64,000 nucleotides of DNA from Mycolicibacter sp. MU0083 (GTDB lineage Bacteria > Actinomycetota > Actinomycetes > Mycobacteriales > Mycobacteriaceae), in NCBI RefSeq assembly GCF_963378075.1, contig NZ_OY726394.1:4216001-4280000 (forward strand). The letters are read 5' to 3'. Of the stretch, positions 8,539-17,177 are shown piece after piece. Below the pieces are notes generated by a model that had not been told where the DNA came from, made no database searches, and was given only the letters and a program-made list of their open reading frames with translations. The position numbers and the translations under genes are program-made. How positions within the stretch are numbered: the first letter of the stretch is position 1; every line of letters starts with the position of its first letter.

Positions 8539-10170
8539 TTAGAGCGCCAGCGGCTGGGGGCGGTAGGCAAACGCCTTCGCCGGCACCGGCACCCCGCAGG
8601 CGCGAGCGGCGCCGGCCCGGCTCACCCGGGCGGCCCCTTCCAGCAGATTCAGCGCAACCTGCACCGCCCGCCGGTTCTCGCACGGCTCGAGATAGCTGTC
8701 GGCGACCCAGCTGTTGAACGACCCCATCGCCGGGCCACACCAGATCTGGTAGTCCAGGACCCGCTCGGGCAGACCTTCGATGGCCCATCGGCTGGACTGG
8801 CCGAGGTACCAGCGGAACACCAGCGCCATCTGGAATTTGGGATCCCGGCCGGCCTGCTCGAGCACACCGGGGTCGCGCTGTTGCCAGTAACGCTGGGTGT
8901 CCGCCCACACCTCGGCGACGGTGCGGCCCAGGATCTTCTCCAGCTCGGGGCCGTGCTGGGCGACCACGGTCGCCAGGTCGGGGCTGCCGGCGTACCACTC
9001 GTAGAGCTTCTTGCCGCGCGGGGCGAACATCGTGCCCCGCTTGAGCACCTGCAGGTTGACGCCCATCTCGAACATGTCCGAGGCCGGCGCCATCATCACG
9101 TCGGCGATCCCGGCTTTGGCGAGCATGGCGCGCCCGGGTGCCGACAGGCCCGACTCCACGCAGGCCTGGTTGACCGAGCCGGTCAGCACGTAGGCCGCGC
9201 CCATCGCGAACGCACCGGCGACCGCCTGCGGAGTCCCGAGTCCGCCGGCGGCACCCACCCGCACCCGGCGGTCGAGGGCGTGCTGGTCGGCCAGGGTGTC
9301 GCGCAGCATGGCGATCTCGGCGAACAGCGCGGGCAGCGGCCGGTTGTCGGTGTGCCCGCCGCTGTCGGATTCGACGGTGATGTCGTCGGCGACCGGGACG
9401 TAGCGCGCCAGGTCGGCTTCCCGCTCGGTCAGCTTGCCGGCGGCGACCAGGCCCGCCACCAGTGCGGCCGGGGCCGGCTCCATGAACATCCGGGCGATCT
9501 CGGGCCGCGACACCTTGGCCATCACCCGGCGGCGGCGCACGATGTTGCCGGCCGGATCGGTGGTCAGTCCCGCCAACGCGCAGTGCACCACCGCGGGTGT
9601 CAGCTTCATGAACGCCGAGGCTTCGATCACCGGGACGCCGCGCGCGATGAACAACTCGGCGACCCGCGTCTCCAGGGAGACCTCGGTGGGTGAGTGGATG
9701 AGGTTGGCGCCCCAGGCCAGCCCGGGGCGGTCGGCGAGTGCGGCCTGGATCTCGTCGAGCCCGCGCTGCACCGCCTCGAAGGACAGCCCGCCGGCGCCGA
9801 AGAAGCCCAGCATCCCGGCTTCGGCCATCGCGATCACCAGGGCCGGGGTGGCGATTCCGTTCGCCATCGCGCCGGTGACATAGGGGAAGCGCACACCGTG
9901 TGCCTCGCAGAACTCGCGGTCGCCGAGCCATTCGGGGTAGATCGGCGGCAGGGTGCCGACCAGCGACATCCCCGAGTCGCCGGCGTCGACGAATTCGCCG
10001 CCGGTGGCCAGGCCCAGCATTCCGGTGGCGGTCTCGCGCACCACGTGGACGGGCCGGCGGATGTCGGCCAGAACGTCGGCGATGTCGTGCGGCGAGAACG
10101 CGGTGGTGGCGCGCCATCCCGGGCCCGCGCCAGTCCGCTGGTCCAGTACGACGCCACGTGGCTCGTTCAC
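8539..10170 (-). CDS. PfaD-like enoyl reductase (PUFA synthase trans-acting ER)
   Basis: About 543 residues of a flavin-dependent, 2-nitropropane-dioxygenase-type TIM barrel of the PfaD family, which reduces enoyl intermediates in trans on PUFA/polyketide synthases. Visible features are PYVTGAMANGIATPALVIAM, the Gly-rich GAGGLSFEAVQRGLDEI, RVGAAGGLGTPQAVAGAFAM and TGSVNQACVESG, all typical of this branch. The frame is open further upstream, with two ATGs at 10221 and 10191, but the GTG at 10170 (VNEPRG) is preceded by GAGAGGAACCGACA and is the best start. It sits 269 bp upstream of the pfaA-like gene on the same strand. A free-standing ER beside a PfaA-like enzyme is a strong family signature. 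Confidence 0.87.
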   Translation of the reverse strand: MNEPRGVVLDQRTGAGPGWRATTAFSPHDIADVLADIRRPVHVVRETATGMLGLATGGEFVDAGDSGMSLVGTLPPIYPEWLGDREFCEAHGVRFPYVTGAMANGIATPALVIAMAEAGMLGFFGAGGLSFEAVQRGLDEIQAALADRPGLAWGANLIHSPTEVSLETRVAELFIARGVPVIEASAFMKLTPAVVHCALAGLTTDPAGNIVRRRRVMAKVSRPEIARMFMEPAPAALVAGLVAAGKLTEREADLARYVPVADDITVESDSGGHTDNRPLPALFAEIAMLRDTLADQHALDRRVRVGAAGGLGTPQAVAGAFAMGAAYVLTGSVNQACVESGLSAPGRAMLAKAGIADVMMAPASDMFEMGVNLQVLKRGTMFAPRGKKLYEWYAGSPDLATVVAQHGPELEKILGRTVAEVWADTQRYWQQRDPGVLEQAGRDPKFQMALVFRWYLGQSSRWAIEGLPERVLDYQIWCGPAMGSFNSWVADSYLEPCENRRAVQVALNLLEGAARVSRAGAARACGVPVPAKAFAYRPQPLAL

Positions 10171-10279
10171 TGTCGGTTCCTCTCGACGCATCAACCGGGT
10201 AAAACCCCGAGAGTTTCTCATGGGGGGATCCGACGCACCGCCCGGGCGTGACGGAACAGCGGCGTTTTGGCGCCGCGGT

Positions 10280-10765
10280 TCAGCGGCCGACCAGTGTGTC
10301 GATCTGGTTCAACGCCGAACTGGCGCCTTCCACCACGCCCATCTCCAACACCTTCTGAAGGTCCGCGGCGGACGCGAACGTGCTCACGTACGTCGCGCGG
10401 GTTCCGCCGTCGTGCTCGGTGAAGGTATAGACGTTTCTAGAGGTCGGCATCCCCGGATCCGGGTTGAAGTCCAGATCGGCGAACCCATCGTCGAAAGTGA
10501 AGCTCCGCGGCTCGTCGACGGCGATGGTCTGCCAGTATCCGGCGTACCTCTCACCGGCCGGGCCGGTCATGAAGTAATTGGTGCGACCACCGGACGTGAA
10601 ATCGTGGTCGACCACGGTTGCGGGGAAAGTCGGTGGTCCCCATATCTTTTCCAGCTGACGAGGATCGGCATAGATCTGCCAGATCCGCTGGACCGGCGCG
10701 GCGAAGTCGGCGGTGATAGTCAAGGTCAAGGCGTCGATGTCGTGTTGTACATCGATGACGGGCAT
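10280..10765 (-). CDS. SRPBCC-family protein (AHSA1-like)
   Basis: A 161-residue START/Bet v1-like fold. The N-terminal strand TLTITADFAAPVQRIWQIYAD, then GGRTNYFMTGPAGERYAGYW and the C-terminal helix region match the AHSA1 (activator of Hsp90 ATPase homologue 1-like) group often found beside ArsR regulators. Its ATG lies 3 bases after the stop of the ArsR gene, so the two are translationally coupled. Members bind small hydrophobic ligands, but no ligand can be named here. In this arrangement the regulator usually controls the pair. Confidence 0.8.
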   Translation of the reverse strand: MPVIDVQHDIDALTLTITADFAAPVQRIWQIYADPRQLEKIWGPPTFPATVVDHDFTSGGRTNYFMTGPAGERYAGYWQTIAVDEPRSFTFDDGFADLDFNPDPGMPTSRNVYTFTEHDGGTRATYVSTFASAADLQKVLEMGVVEGASSALNQIDTLVGR

Positions 10766-10768
10766 GGG

Positions 10769-11110
10769 TCAGTCCTCCTTGGTCTCCTCAGACGAGATGA
10801 GTTGGTCTATCCGGGCGATGCGACCGCGCCAAACCTGTTCCAGCTCAGCGAGCATGGACGCCACCGAACGTACGGCCGCGACGTCACCGCTGGCCAATTG
10901 CTCACGGCCGCGGCGACGTTTGGTGACCAGGCCGGATTTCTCCAACACCGCGACGTGCTTCTGCACCGCTGCGAAGCTCATCTCGTAGTTGACCGCGAGC
11001 TCCGTTACCGAGTGCTCGCCGGTCAGCACCCGACGCATGATGTCGCGCCGGGTGCGGTCGGCCAGCGCGTGGAACAGGGCGTCCACCGCGTCGTCATCGA
11101 GCTTGATCAC
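10769..11110 (-). CDS. ArsR-family transcriptional regulator
   Basis: A winged-helix regulator of about 113 residues: ALFHALADRTRRDIMRRVL, recognition-helix region VNYEMSFAAVQKHVAVLEK and wing KSGLVTKRRRGRE. There are no Cys clusters, so metal sensing is not indicated. The frame could start at TTG 11125, but the GTG at 11110 (VIKLDDDAVD) is preferred. A TTGACA box (reverse of 11142-11147) and a TACGAT box put the likely transcription start on or next to this GTG, giving a leaderless mRNA as is common in mycobacteria. It is directly followed by, and coupled to, the SRPBCC gene. Confidence 0.82.
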   Translation of the reverse strand: MIKLDDDAVDALFHALADRTRRDIMRRVLTGEHSVTELAVNYEMSFAAVQKHVAVLEKSGLVTKRRRGREQLASGDVAAVRSVASMLAELEQVWRGRIARIDQLISSEETKED

Positions 11111-11120
11111 CGAGCAATCG

Positions 11121-11138
11121 TACAACCACTTGGTTGTA
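11121..11138. promoter_or_regulatory. Perfect palindrome TACAACCA-N2-TGGTTGTA, probable ArsR operator
   Basis: Eight-base arms are perfectly inverted around CT. The site lies between the TTGACA-like -35 (11142-11147) and the proposed GTG start, overlapping the -10 region, which is the right place for autorepression of the ArsR-SRPBCC operon. The arms (ACAACCA) resemble ArsR/AHSA1-type operators, but binding by this protein is inferred. Confidence 0.65.
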
Positions 11139-11168
11139 GATTGTCAAGGTCGGTCGGCTCGGTTCAGC

Positions 11169-12146
11169 TCAGACCGCCGGGAACCAGACGTCGAGGGTGT
11201 CTTCGACCCCGCCCCAGTCGATGCCCATCCAGTCGGTGAAGAACTCCTCGATCTTGTCGAAGCCGCTGTAGATGACCTCGACGATGGAGTTGAACAGGCC
11301 CACCCAGACGCCGCTGTCGATCAAGCCGCCGCTGGTGATCGCGGTGAACCAGGTGGTGAACGGATCGATGTCGTCGGAGATGTCGATGTTGGTGATCATG
11401 CCGTCGGTGCTGAACGTCTGATTGGCGACCTCTTCGGGGGTCAGCCCCAGATACATGACGTGTTCCCAGAACAGGCCCAGATCCGATTCCGACCGGTAGT
11501 CGGCGACGGGGTCGCCGGGGAAGGCGTAGACGGTGGTGGTGAACGCGTCGTTCGGGGTCTGGAAACCGTTGAGCATCCCGTAGAGGTCGGCGGTGGTCGA
11601 GGCGCCCGCCGGGTCCGACCAGACGCCGTATTCACCGTTGGGATTGCCGATGAACACGAAGTGCAGGGATTGCGGGTCGATGCCCTCGTGGGCGAGCTGG
11701 GCCATCGCGATCGAACCGGCGGTAGCGCCCTGGGAGTAGCCGAAGATCCACAGCGGGTTGTCCGCGTCGTAGGTGTCGGGGTTGGCCTCGAGTTCGGCGT
11801 GCACCGCGCGCACGATCTCGGCCGCGCCGGCGAAGGCGCTGTGCCCCTGCATGAACAGTTCCGGCGTGGTCAGCACCTGCAGCGCGGAATCGCAACCGGC
11901 ACTGCCGATCACGCACACGGTGGCGTCGTCGCCCTCGTCGAAGCCCAACGGCTTGAGGTACAGGTCGGCGGCGGTGTGGGCGAAGGTCGCCGACGGCGTG
12001 GTCAGCATGGTTCCGCCCACGAAGATCGCGGTGTCGGCGAGCAGCGTCAGATCGGCGTGCGTCTTCGCGACGACCGGAGTTCCGGCGATACCGGCGGCGA
12101 CGACGCCCACCGCGGCGATCGGCGCGAAAGCCTTTGTTACGTCCAT
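11169..12146 (-). CDS. Secreted PE-PPE-domain serine hydrolase (copy 1)
   Basis: Start chosen at MDVTKAFAPIAAV because AGGGGTGTT precedes it. The frame itself opens at 12179. The N-terminal ~32 residues form a signal peptide (hydrophobic AAVGVVAAGIAGTPVVA). The rest is a PE-PPE C-terminal domain (alpha/beta serine hydrolase fold) with HSAFAGAAEIVRAVHAEL, DNPLWIFGYSQGAT (nucleophile elbow GYSQGA) and LHFVFIGNP. No PE or PPE N-terminal domain is present, so export is probably by Sec rather than type VII secretion. Two paralogues follow; all share the C-terminal FFTDWMGIDWGGVE pattern. Related domains are esterases acting on acyl lipids; the substrate is unknown. Confidence 0.85.
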   Translation of the reverse strand: MDVTKAFAPIAAVGVVAAGIAGTPVVAKTHADLTLLADTAIFVGGTMLTTPSATFAHTAADLYLKPLGFDEGDDATVCVIGSAGCDSALQVLTTPELFMQGHSAFAGAAEIVRAVHAELEANPDTYDADNPLWIFGYSQGATAGSIAMAQLAHEGIDPQSLHFVFIGNPNGEYGVWSDPAGASTTADLYGMLNGFQTPNDAFTTTVYAFPGDPVADYRSESDLGLFWEHVMYLGLTPEEVANQTFSTDGMITNIDISDDIDPFTTWFTAITSGGLIDSGVWVGLFNSIVEVIYSGFDKIEEFFTDWMGIDWGGVEDTLDVWFPAV

Positions 12147-12245
12147 CCGAACACCCCTGATAGTTATGTAAGAACTCAACGAGAGAACGTGAAGTGCTCA
12201 TAGTGGCAGTCGCGTTACCAGCAGGTCAACGCCCACGCCACCGGG

Positions 12246-13223
12246 TCAGTCCAGTGGGAACCAGACGTCCAGGGTCTCTTCGACCCCGCCCCAGTCGATG
12301 CCCATCCAGTCGGTGAAGAACTCCTCGATCCTGCCGAAGGCGGCATAGATCATCTCCACGACGGAATTGAACAGGCCCTCCAGCACGCCGCTTTCGATCA
12401 GTCCGCCGCTGGTCAACGCGGTGAACCAGGCACGGAACGGATCGATGTCACCGGAGATGTCGATGTTGGTGATCAGGCCGTCGGTGCTGACCGTGTGGTC
12501 GGCGACCTGCTCGTCGGTCAGCCCCAGATACATGACGTGCTCCCAGAACCGACCGAACACGGAGGGCGAGTCGTGCTCGGCGACCGGGTCCCCGGGGAAG
12601 GTGTAGACGGTGGTGGTGAAGGCGTCGTTGGGCGTCTGATTGCCGTAGAGCATCGAGTCGTCGTTGGTCGGCGAATACTCACCTTCGGTGTGCGGCCAGC
12701 GACCGTCGGCCCCGGACGGGTTTCCGATGAACACGAAATGCAGCAGGTCCGCGTCGATGCCGTCGTGGGCGAGTTGGGCCATCGCGATCGAACCGGCGGT
12801 GGCGCCCTGGGAGTAGCCGAAGATCCACAGTGGGTTGTCCGCGTCGTAGGTGTCGGGGTTGGCGTCGAGCTCGGCGTGCACCGCGCGCACGATCTCGGCC
12901 GCCCCCGCGAAACTGCTGTGCCCCTGCAGGATGAGCTGCGGCGCGGTCAGCACCCGCAGCGCGTCGTCGCAGCCACCGGTGCCGACCCCGCACACGCCCG
13001 GGTCATCGCCGGCGTCGAAGCCCAGCGGCTCCAGAAAGAGGTCCGCCACGGTGTGCGCGAACGCCGCCGAGGGGGTGGTCAACATGGTCCCGCCGACGAT
13101 GATCGCGGTGTCGGCGAGCAGCGCGACATCCGCGTGCACCGGATGAACCAGCGGAGTTCCCACGATGCCGGTGGCGATCACGCCGGCGGCGGCGAACGGC
13201 GCGAGCACTCGTCGTAGGTTCAT
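12246..13223 (-). CDS. Secreted PE-PPE-domain serine hydrolase (copy 2)
   Basis: 325 residues, closely similar to copy 1 along the whole length and clearly a tandem duplicate. It has a signal peptide (MNLRRVLAPFAAAGVIATG), nucleophile motif WIFGYSQGAT, and the same C-terminal FFTDWMGIDWGGVEETLDVWFP. It has an insertion-type difference around GRWPHTEGEY relative to copy 1. It lies 99 bp upstream of copy 1 on the same strand and is divergent from copy 3 across a 233-bp gap that must hold both promoters. It lacks the PE/PPE N-terminal domain. Confidence 0.85.
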   Translation of the reverse strand: MNLRRVLAPFAAAGVIATGIVGTPLVHPVHADVALLADTAIIVGGTMLTTPSAAFAHTVADLFLEPLGFDAGDDPGVCGVGTGGCDDALRVLTAPQLILQGHSSFAGAAEIVRAVHAELDANPDTYDADNPLWIFGYSQGATAGSIAMAQLAHDGIDADLLHFVFIGNPSGADGRWPHTEGEYSPTNDDSMLYGNQTPNDAFTTTVYTFPGDPVAEHDSPSVFGRFWEHVMYLGLTDEQVADHTVSTDGLITNIDISGDIDPFRAWFTALTSGGLIESGVLEGLFNSVVEMIYAAFGRIEEFFTDWMGIDWGGVEETLDVWFPLD

Positions 13224-13456
13224 TCGGACTACTCCCCGGTCCTATATATATGAACAAGCCAAGAGCACGTCGCCGCCCATGCTGGCAGCATCGCCGCGGC
13301 AGGTCAATGGATTCACCTGCGAAAAGAGCACTCGCGGTCCCGGATCGCCCCCTTTCGACCGGCGCTGGGGACGATCGCCGTCGTCGTCGCGGTAAGCGCT
13401 GATCCGTGCTTTACTCGGGGGATTCTTAGCTACCTGCTGAGCTGGAGGAGCGTCCC

Positions 13457-14443
13457 ATGCAGCTGACCAAGGCCCTCGCACCGATCGCGATCGCCGGCAC
13501 CGTCGCCGGCGGCCTCCTGGCCACACCGGCGGCGCACGCCACGCACATCGACGTCGAGCTGCTCTCCGGCACCGCGTTCTTCGTCGGCCCGACGATCCTG
13601 TCGACCCCGTCGGCGACCTTCGCCCAGAGCGCGGTCGACCTGTATCTGGAGCGCCTCGGTTTCGACACCGGCGACGGGGACCTGGACGCCTGCCGGGTCA
13701 GCCTGGGCGACTGCGATGCACCGCTGCGGCTGCTGACCACCCCCGCCCTGGTCCAGCAGGGCCACAGCAGCTTCGTCGGGGCCGCCGAGATCGTCCGCGC
13801 GGTGCACGCCGAACTCGACGCCAACCCCGACACCTACAACGAGGACAACCCACTGTGGATCTTCGGCTGGTCGCAGGGCGCCACCGCCGGGTCCCTGGCG
13901 ATGGTGCAGCTGGCACACGACGGCGTCCCCCTGGACTCGTTGCACTTCGTGTTCATCGGTAACCCGTTCGATGCCGACGGCGAATACCCCAACGCGCCGG
14001 GCGAACCCGACCCGTCGGCGCCCGGCGACTCCTGGATGCTGCACGGCAACCAGACCCCCACCGACCTGTTCGCGGTCACCAACTACTCGCTTCCCGGTGA
14101 CCCCGTCTCCAACCACGAGTCGACGTCGACGTTCGGCCTGTTCTACGAGCACATGATGTATCTGGGGCTGACCCCGGAGCAGGTCGCCGACAACCACACC
14201 ACCGTCGTCGGGAACCTGACCGATGTCGACATCTCCGGTGCCGCCGAACAGTTCGACACCTGGCTCAACGCCTGGGGCCACGGGCTGATCGACAGCGGCT
14301 GGTGGGAGGGCCTGTTCTACTCGCTGGTCGCCTCCATCTACGACGCCTTCGGTCACCTCGAGGACTTCTTCGGGGACTGGATGGGCATCGAGTGGTCCGG
14401 TGTCGAGGAGACCATGGACGCCTGGTTCCCGTTGGACGTCTGA
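13457..14443 (+). CDS. Secreted PE-PPE-domain serine hydrolase (copy 3)
   Basis: 328 residues, transcribed away from copies 1 and 2. Signal peptide MQLTKALAPIAIAGTVAGG ends near AHA. Hydrolase motif WIFGWSQGATAGS has Trp in place of Tyr before the nucleophile Ser. The paralogous ending FFGDWMGIEWSGVEE is retained. A ribosome site GGAGGAG lies just before the ATG. It is followed after 38 bases by the CobW gene on the same strand, so the two may share a transcript, though no functional link is obvious. Confidence 0.85.
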   Translation: MQLTKALAPIAIAGTVAGGLLATPAAHATHIDVELLSGTAFFVGPTILSTPSATFAQSAVDLYLERLGFDTGDGDLDACRVSLGDCDAPLRLLTTPALVQQGHSSFVGAAEIVRAVHAELDANPDTYNEDNPLWIFGWSQGATAGSLAMVQLAHDGVPLDSLHFVFIGNPFDADGEYPNAPGEPDPSAPGDSWMLHGNQTPTDLFAVTNYSLPGDPVSNHESTSTFGLFYEHMMYLGLTPEQVADNHTTVVGNLTDVDISGAAEQFDTWLNAWGHGLIDSGWWEGLFYSLVASIYDAFGHLEDFFGDWMGIEWSGVEETMDAWFPLDV

Positions 14444-14481
14444 GTCGGTTCGACTCAGCCGGGTCCGGCCATAATGGCCGG

Positions 14482-15513
14482 ATGGTCGACCGCAACGCGC
14501 CCGCCATTCCCGTCATCGCCCTGACCGGTTATCTCGGGGCGGGCAAGACCACCCTGCTCAACCACGTGCTGCGTGCACCCGGGGCGCGAATCGGCGTCAT
14601 CATCAACGACTTCGGCGAACTCAACGTCGACGCCGGCCTGGTCACCGGTCAGGTCGACGAGCCGCTGTCCATCGCCGGCGGCTGCATCTGCCACCTGCCC
14701 GACGACGGCGGACTGGACGACGCGCTGGAGAAGCTCGCCGACCCCAAGCTGGCCCTGGACGCGATCATCATCGAGGCCAGTGGGATGGCCGAGCCGCCGG
14801 CGGTGTCGCGGATGATCCGGTTCAGCGGGGTGGAGCGGATCCGCCATGGCGGGCTCGTCGACGTCGTCGACGCGGTGGAGCACTTCGCCACCGTCGACAC
14901 CGGATCCATCCCTCCCCCGCGCTACGGTGCGGCCTCGCTGGTGGTGGTCAACAAGATGGACCGGATCGCCGAGGATGAGCGCGCCGAGACGCTGGCCCGG
15001 ATCGAGGCTCGCGTCCGTGAGCTCAATCCCGATGCGCATGTGGTGGGTGTCATTGGCGGGCGGGTGGATCCGCGGCTGCTCTACGACGTCGACGACGGTG
15101 GCGAGACCGGCCAGATGTCGTTTCGGGAACTGCTGCTCGACGAGGCCGCCGGCGATGAGCACGGGGGCCATGGCGACCATCTGCACGCGTCGTCGGTGAC
15201 CGTCGTCGGCGAGGGTGCGGTGGACCCGGGGCCGCTGATCGACCTGCTGGAGGGGCCGCCGGCCGGCGTCTACCGGATGAAGGGCACCGTGGCGATCGGC
15301 AAGCGTCACTACCTGGTCAACGTCGTCGGCACCTCGGTGCACGTGGTGACCGCACCCGCCGGTTCCACGGGCAGTCACCTGGTGGCGATCGGCACGGGGC
15401 TGGACGTCGACGACGTCCGCGCACGGCTGGAGCAGGCACTGGCCCCGTGTACGGGGAAGGTGGCCGCCGCCGGGATGCGGCGGTTACAGCGGTTGCGGCA
15501 GTACAGCATTTAG
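14482..15513 (+). CDS. CobW/COG0523-family GTP-binding metallochaperone
   Basis: 343 residues of the G3E GTPase group. The P-loop is GYLGAGKTTLLN at the N terminus, followed by NDFGELNVDAGL, the metal-binding site GGCICHLPDD, the base-recognition motif VVNKMD, and a C-terminal CobW_C-like half (about 255-340). Family members insert or deliver zinc or cobalt to client enzymes. The site that is usually CxCC reads C-I-C-H here, so one thiol is replaced by His. A His/Asp/Glu-rich stretch (DEHGGHGDHLH) precedes the C-terminal domain, as in zinc chaperones. The start at 14482 is the ATG adjoining the conserved N terminus. Longer frames upstream overlap the previous gene. Confidence 0.85.
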   Translation: MVDRNAPAIPVIALTGYLGAGKTTLLNHVLRAPGARIGVIINDFGELNVDAGLVTGQVDEPLSIAGGCICHLPDDGGLDDALEKLADPKLALDAIIIEASGMAEPPAVSRMIRFSGVERIRHGGLVDVVDAVEHFATVDTGSIPPPRYGAASLVVVNKMDRIAEDERAETLARIEARVRELNPDAHVVGVIGGRVDPRLLYDVDDGGETGQMSFRELLLDEAAGDEHGGHGDHLHASSVTVVGEGAVDPGPLIDLLEGPPAGVYRMKGTVAIGKRHYLVNVVGTSVHVVTAPAGSTGSHLVAIGTGLDVDDVRARLEQALAPCTGKVAAAGMRRLQRLRQYSI

Positions 15514-15550
15514 TTCGCTACTCGATCGGGCGATCTACTCGTACCCCGAT

Positions 15551-16186
15551 GTGGATCGCCTTGTCGGCCTGTATCCAGGCACAGCCAAACGATGGCTGGA
15601 GGGCTACACCCGCGGTGGGAAGTTCTACGATCCCGTACTCCGAGAAGAACCGACCGGCTCTGACTCGGTCACCTGGGGCGAGATGGTGGAGTCTCGGCTG
15701 CTCGCCGAGTACCGCAGCCGCGACGTCCCCGTGCAGCGGCTCCGCCCGGCGATCGTGGCGCTGCGCAGTGAATTCGGCCGCTACCCACTAGCGCATGCGC
15801 GCCCGTTTCTCGACGTTGAAGGACGCGAACTAGTCCGAGTCGTACAAGAACGGGTCGGACTTGAGCGCCCACTGCAACTCGTTGTGGTTCGCAATGGGCA
15901 ACTGGTACTGGCTGTCCCGGCCGAACAATTCCAATCGGCGGTCGGCTACACCGATGACGTGGTGGCGCACATGCTGCCGGACCTCCGAACCCCGGACGTC
16001 GTGATGGATCCGCGAAAGGCCTTCGGCCAACCCGCGATCCGTGGCGTGAGAACTGAATCTCTCGCCGAGGACTACCGGGCCGGCACCGGCCGCGATGAAC
16101 TAGCCGATCTGTATGACTTGGCCCCCGGAGAAGTGGACGAAGCAATCCGCTTCGAGCTGATCGCAGGCAGCGAGCGCACTGCCTGA
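15551..16186 (+). CDS. DUF433-type antitoxin (VapB-like)
   Basis: 211 residues with an N-terminal MerR-like segment (DRLVGLYPGTAKRWLEGY) and a C-terminal DUF433 helix-turn-helix (DVVMDPRKAFGQPAIRGVR...LAEDYRAG...DLYDLAPGEVDEAIRFE). Such proteins are antitoxins to PIN-like toxins encoded just downstream. The only start in frame is GTG 15551, yet family-like sequence (LLDRAIYSYPDV) continues upstream of it without any start codon, so the native N terminus may be damaged. The stop overlaps the ATG of the toxin-like fragment. The toxin partner looks broken. Confidence 0.7.
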   Translation: MDRLVGLYPGTAKRWLEGYTRGGKFYDPVLREEPTGSDSVTWGEMVESRLLAEYRSRDVPVQRLRPAIVALRSEFGRYPLAHARPFLDVEGRELVRVVQERVGLERPLQLVVVRNGQLVLAVPAEQFQSAVGYTDDVVAHMLPDLRTPDVVMDPRKAFGQPAIRGVRTESLAEDYRAGTGRDELADLYDLAPGEVDEAIRFELIAGSERTA

Positions 16187-16393
16187 TGCCCCAGGGGGTC
16201 GCGCCGGTGTACTTCACCGACGAGAACACCCTCGGATTGGGCAAACTCCTATGTCGCATGAGCCCGTCGGGCGTGCGGCCCTTACGACTGGCGCCTCACC
16301 CCGGATACCCGGGCGACCGGAGTCGGCCCTGACGCAGACTCCGTCTGCGACACCTTCACCGAGAACTTCTTGCGGGCCTGCGGCAGCCGGTGA
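16183..16393 (+). pseudogene. Truncated PIN-like (DUF5615/VapC45-type) toxin with unrelated tail
   Basis: Starting at the ATG overlapping the antitoxin stop, the frame reads MPQGVAPVYFTDENTLGLGKLLCRM, which matches the start of PIN-like toxins paired with DUF433 antitoxins (acidic DEN). After about 25 residues similarity stops and the frame soon ends. A second frame from about 16279 reads PYDWRLTPDTRAT...FTENFLRACGSR and ends with a stop, and looks like the C-terminal remnant of another gene. A deletion joining two gene ends is the simplest explanation. Confidence 0.5.
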
Positions 16394-16403
16394 CGGGCTG
16401 CGG

Positions 16404-17162
16404 TCAGGTGCGGTCACCCAGCAGCGGGATGCGCCGGCGCACCCGGTTGATGGTGGCGGGAATCTTGGAGGCGGAGAACAGGGTGCGCAGCGCCCAACTG
16501 TCGTCGCGGGGCAGCACGCCGCCGCGCTGCAGGCCGTCCAGGATGTCGTAGAGGGTTTCGCCCTCCTCCATCAGGCCGTCGGCGTTGAAGTGGTAGCGGT
16601 CGACGGCCGGCGCCTGGATGAATCGGCCGTCGCCGTAGACCACCGGTGCCGTCTCGTCGTAGGGGTGCAGCCGCAGCCCGCCGGTCCAGTGGCCGCTGCC
16701 GATGTAGCGGATCATGGTGCGGACCTTGCCCTCCGGCGTGACGTCGAGATAGACCTGGTCCGGCAGCGGGTCATAGCGCCAGTCCGGGATGGCCTCGAAG
16801 AACGCGAAGTTGTAGGTGACGAAGTCGTCGATGCCGACGATGGTCCGGCCGAACGTGGTGACGTCGGTGTAGGTGATGTCGGGGGCGTACAACTCGTCGT
16901 TGATGTCCATGTCGCGGACCAGGAAGCTCCACCAGTACTTCTTCGCCCAGGTCATGACCCAGGACAGATCGGTACCGAAGCTGGTGCTGTAGTGCTCCAG
17001 TTTGCGTTCGAAGTCGACGAACCACTGCTTGGTCATCGCCTGAAGTTCGGGTTCCTGAATGACGCGGATGGGCACGGCCCGGTTGGAGTGCAGGTACTCG
17101 GGCACATGGCCCCGCAAGCGGGGTTGCGCGAGCGCCTCCTGAAACTTCGCTTCATCGAACAT
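16404..17162 (-). CDS. NTF2/SnoaL-like protein
   Basis: 252 residues. The central portion (WAKKYWWSFLVRDMDINDELYAPDITYTDVTTFGRTIVGIDDFVTYN, about 75-125 in overlapping segments) has the pattern of a nuclear transport factor 2/SnoaL-like cone fold, a fold used by small hydrolases, isomerases and ligand-binding proteins. No signal peptide or membrane segment is seen. It is the last gene of a three-gene leftward set after mpaB-like and DUF4334 genes, 15 bp downstream of the latter. No specific reaction can be assigned. Confidence 0.65.
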   Translation of the reverse strand: MFDEAKFQEALAQPRLRGHVPEYLHSNRAVPIRVIQEPELQAMTKQWFVDFERKLEHYSTSFGTDLSWVMTWAKKYWWSFLVRDMDINDELYAPDITYTDVTTFGRTIVGIDDFVTYNFAFFEAIPDWRYDPLPDQVYLDVTPEGKVRTMIRYIGSGHWTGGLRLHPYDETAPVVYGDGRFIQAPAVDRYHFNADGLMEEGETLYDILDGLQRGGVLPRDDSWALRTLFSASKIPATINRVRRRIPLLGDRT

Positions 17163-17177
17163 GGCCGTCTCCTTCGA

